Assembly: GCA_021160785.1 (NCBI GenBank)
Contig: JAGHBX010000457.1
Span: forward strand, 1 to 14,989
Direction of reading: 5' to 3'
DNA length: 14,989 bases
Source of the DNA: Planctomycetota bacterium
GTDB taxonomy: Bacteria > Planctomycetota > Phycisphaerae > Sedimentisphaerales > Anaerohalosphaeraceae
In this document: piece by piece, positions 14,048-14,989 of the stretch
Layout of the letters: every line of letters starts with the position of its first letter
Position numbering within the stretch: the first letter of the stretch is position 1
Notes under the pieces: model-generated
The model's database searches: none
What the model was told of the DNA's origin: nothing
The model's input: the letters and a program-made list of their open reading frames with translations, nothing else
Made by a program: the position numbers and the translations under genes

Positions 14048-14245
14048 TCAGGAACCCTTTAATTCTTGTTGGCGCATTATTGTCTTTACTCGCGCAATAT
14101 CCCGCTTGACGTTCTTAACAGCATTGGTGTCCTCGAGCTTTTCGGTAACCGCCTGGGCCCGAAGCGAAAACAACCGCTTTACAAGGTCGTCAAGCTTGTC
14201 GGTAAGCTCGTCGGCTCTCAATTCTCGTAAATCTGAAACCTTCAT
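14048..14245 (-). CDS. rpmC: 50S ribosomal protein L29
   Basis: L29 is a small two-helix protein at the exit tunnel that helps dock trigger factor and SRP. The 65-aa product reads MKVSDLRELRADELTDKL, then LFSLRAQAVTEKLEDTNAVK and NVKRDIARVKTIMRQQE, typical in order and length. GGAGAG stands 3 nt before the ATG. It lies between rplP (10 bp) and rpsQ (5 bp), the conserved S10-operon tail order. Confidence 0.96.
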   Translation of the reverse strand: MKVSDLRELRADELTDKLDDLVKRLFSLRAQAVTEKLEDTNAVKNVKRDIARVKTIMRQQELKGS

Positions 14246-14255
14246 CGTCTCTCCA

Positions 14256-14678
14256 CTATGCGAGTGTATGTCTTCGAGTTACAAATCTGCACCGGACCGG
14301 CATCTTGTGGGCAACTCTTAACAACGCCACCTTGGCCACTTCTTCCGAAACGCCGCCGATTTCATAAAGAATGGTGCCGGGCTTGACCCGCGCGACCCAT
14401 CCGGCGATTTCGGCCTTTCCTTTACCCATTCGCTGTTCCAACGGCTTGGCCGTGTACGAGTGGTGAGGGAAAATGCGAATATGCACTTTTCCTTCACGAT
14501 GCAGAAAATGAGTCGCCGCGATTCGACCGGCTTCAATCTGTCTGCCCGTTATCCAGTGCCTCTCCAGCGCCTGCAGACCGTATTCACCGAACGCCACAAA
14601 GTTCGTTCGGTTGGCATTACCCTTCATCTTGCCACGCTGCTGCTTGCGATATTTAACTCTCTTTGGCATCAATGCCAT
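14256..14678 (-). CDS. rplP: 50S ribosomal protein L16
   Basis: L16 is a late-assembly 50S protein that touches A-site tRNA. The 140-aa product starts MALMPKRVKYRKQQRGKMKG and includes FGEYGLQALERHWITGRQIE, VHIRIFPHHSYTAKPLEQRM, KGKAEIAGWVARVKPGTILYE and a C-terminal MPVRCRFV. The ATG at 14678 has GAGGT 7 nt upstream; the ATG at 14669 is closer to the common start but lacks that spacing. The PHHSYTAKP stretch differs from the E. coli FPDKPVTEKP pattern. It begins 27 bp after the upstream stop codon. Confidence 0.96.
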   Translation of the reverse strand: MALMPKRVKYRKQQRGKMKGNANRTNFVAFGEYGLQALERHWITGRQIEAGRIAATHFLHREGKVHIRIFPHHSYTAKPLEQRMGKGKAEIAGWVARVKPGTILYEIGGVSEEVAKVALLRVAHKMPVRCRFVTRRHTLA

Positions 14679-14705
14679 AACACATACCTCTACGAAAAAC
14701 TGTTA

Positions 14706-14989
14706 TCAGCTCTGTGCTGTCTGTTCACCTTCAGGAGTTGCCGGCGGCTTTGGTGAAGCCGGCGCACTCGACGCCGCGGGCTCTTCGGACTTGGCGGGTG
14801 CAGGTGCAGGCTTGGCCGTTGCCGCCGGCGCCGCTCCGCCGCCGCGAGTTGCTCCGCCACGGCTCGCTCCGCCGCCGCGAGTTGCTCCGCCGCGACCTGG
14901 TCCGCCGCCGCGAGTCGCTCCACCGCGACCCTGTCCGCCGCCGCCACCGGGCGGGCCGCCCCTGCGCGGACGCTGCTGCCGACGCGCTC
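14706..14989 (-). CDS. rpsC: C-terminal part of 30S ribosomal protein S3 (by context), RGG-repeat tail
   Basis: A reading frame enters from the window edge and stops with TGA at 14706-14708, giving 93 residues. Nothing of the S3 core (KH and C-terminal domains) is inside the window, so the name rests on position: rpsC directly precedes rplP in nearly all bacteria. The visible part is all low-complexity tail: a basic ARRQQRPRRGGPP stretch, a five-Gly run, seven RGG motifs (three nearly perfect 11-aa repeats), then an Ala/Pro-rich segment with Lys and Glu, ending GEQTAQS. S3 forms the mRNA entry channel and has some helicase activity; an RGG tail there could bind mRNA. An unrelated gene inserted before rplP cannot be excluded. 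Confidence 0.7.
   Translation of the reverse strand, partial: ARRQQRPRRGGPPGGGGGQGRGGATRGGGPGRGGATRGGGASRGGATRGGGAAPAATAKPAPAPAKSEEPAASSAPASPKPPATPEGEQTAQS
14832..14930 (-). repeat. three tandem 33-bp coding repeats (RGG box)
   Basis: Three 33-bp units in phase with the reading frame encode GRGGATRGGGP, GRGGATRGGGA and SRGGATRGGGA. DNA identity between units is high, mostly with third-position changes, which indicates recent tandem duplication followed by selection on the peptide. Confidence 0.85.

Noticed and set aside
14832..14930. CRISPR-like or intergenic tandem repeat
   Set aside because: The 33-bp units are contiguous without spacers, in phase with a coding frame, and encode a clean RGG peptide.
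14690..14947. An 85-codon Ala/Glu/Arg-rich minus-strand frame
   Set aside because: It is an alternate frame of the GC-rich RGG repeats; the S3-tail frame is the one in phase with the 33-bp repeats and ends properly before rplP.

Overview
The window is the core of a bacterial ribosomal-protein supercluster, read entirely on the minus strand. A short accessory stretch carrying two surface-protein genes lies at its low-coordinate end. The organism is most likely a planctomycete of the Phycisphaerae type. Three things point that way: a PEP-CTERM (exosortase-sorted) protein, a prepilin-like protein ending in a variant of the H-X9-DG motif of PVC-superphylum pseudopilin families, and a dispersed-repeat signature (HGQDARAT in translation) that I remember from planctomycete and verrucomicrobial genomes. 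The lack of rpmD (L30) fits this. The taxonomic call is an inference, because no rRNA gene is present.

From high to low coordinates, in transcription order, the genes are: the 3' end of rpsC (by context), rplP, rpmC, rpsQ, rplN, [110-bp repeat element], rplX, rplE, rpsN, rpsH, rplF, rplR, rpsE, rplO, secY, adk, map, infA, rpmJ, rpsM, rpsK, rpsD, rpoA, rplQ, a HIT-family gene and an initiator tRNA-fMet. This is the end of the S10 operon fused to the spc and alpha operons. Most gaps are under 110 bp, some genes abut or overlap (rpsH/rplF, secY/adk, adk/map), and no terminator is seen before the tRNA. The run therefore looks like one large unit for ribosome building, protein export (SecY), nucleotide balance (Adk), translation initiation (IF-1, MetAP, tRNA-fMet) and transcription (RpoA). 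It closes with a terminator hairpin after the tRNA. A decayed duplicate of the tRNA 3' half, with its own terminator, follows.

At 1-2100 lie a PEP-CTERM protein gene and a type IV pilin-like gene, both minus strand. Each is preceded by the same 78-bp block (about 88% identical) at almost the same distance from the start codon. A possible sigma70 promoter lies at the downstream edge of each block, so the two genes appear to share a promoter and operator. The pilin-like gene is broken twice, by a 19-bp tandem duplication after the N-terminal helix and by a 10-G run. Removing one 19-bp unit and one G restores a single 274-codon frame.

The points most worth a second look are the shared promoter module, the MITE-like element inside the spc operon between rplN and rplX, the RGG-repeat tail on the presumed S3 protein, the double lesion in the pilin-like gene, and the tRNA-fMet with its decayed neighbour. 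The remainder is a conventional, highly conserved ribosomal cluster.
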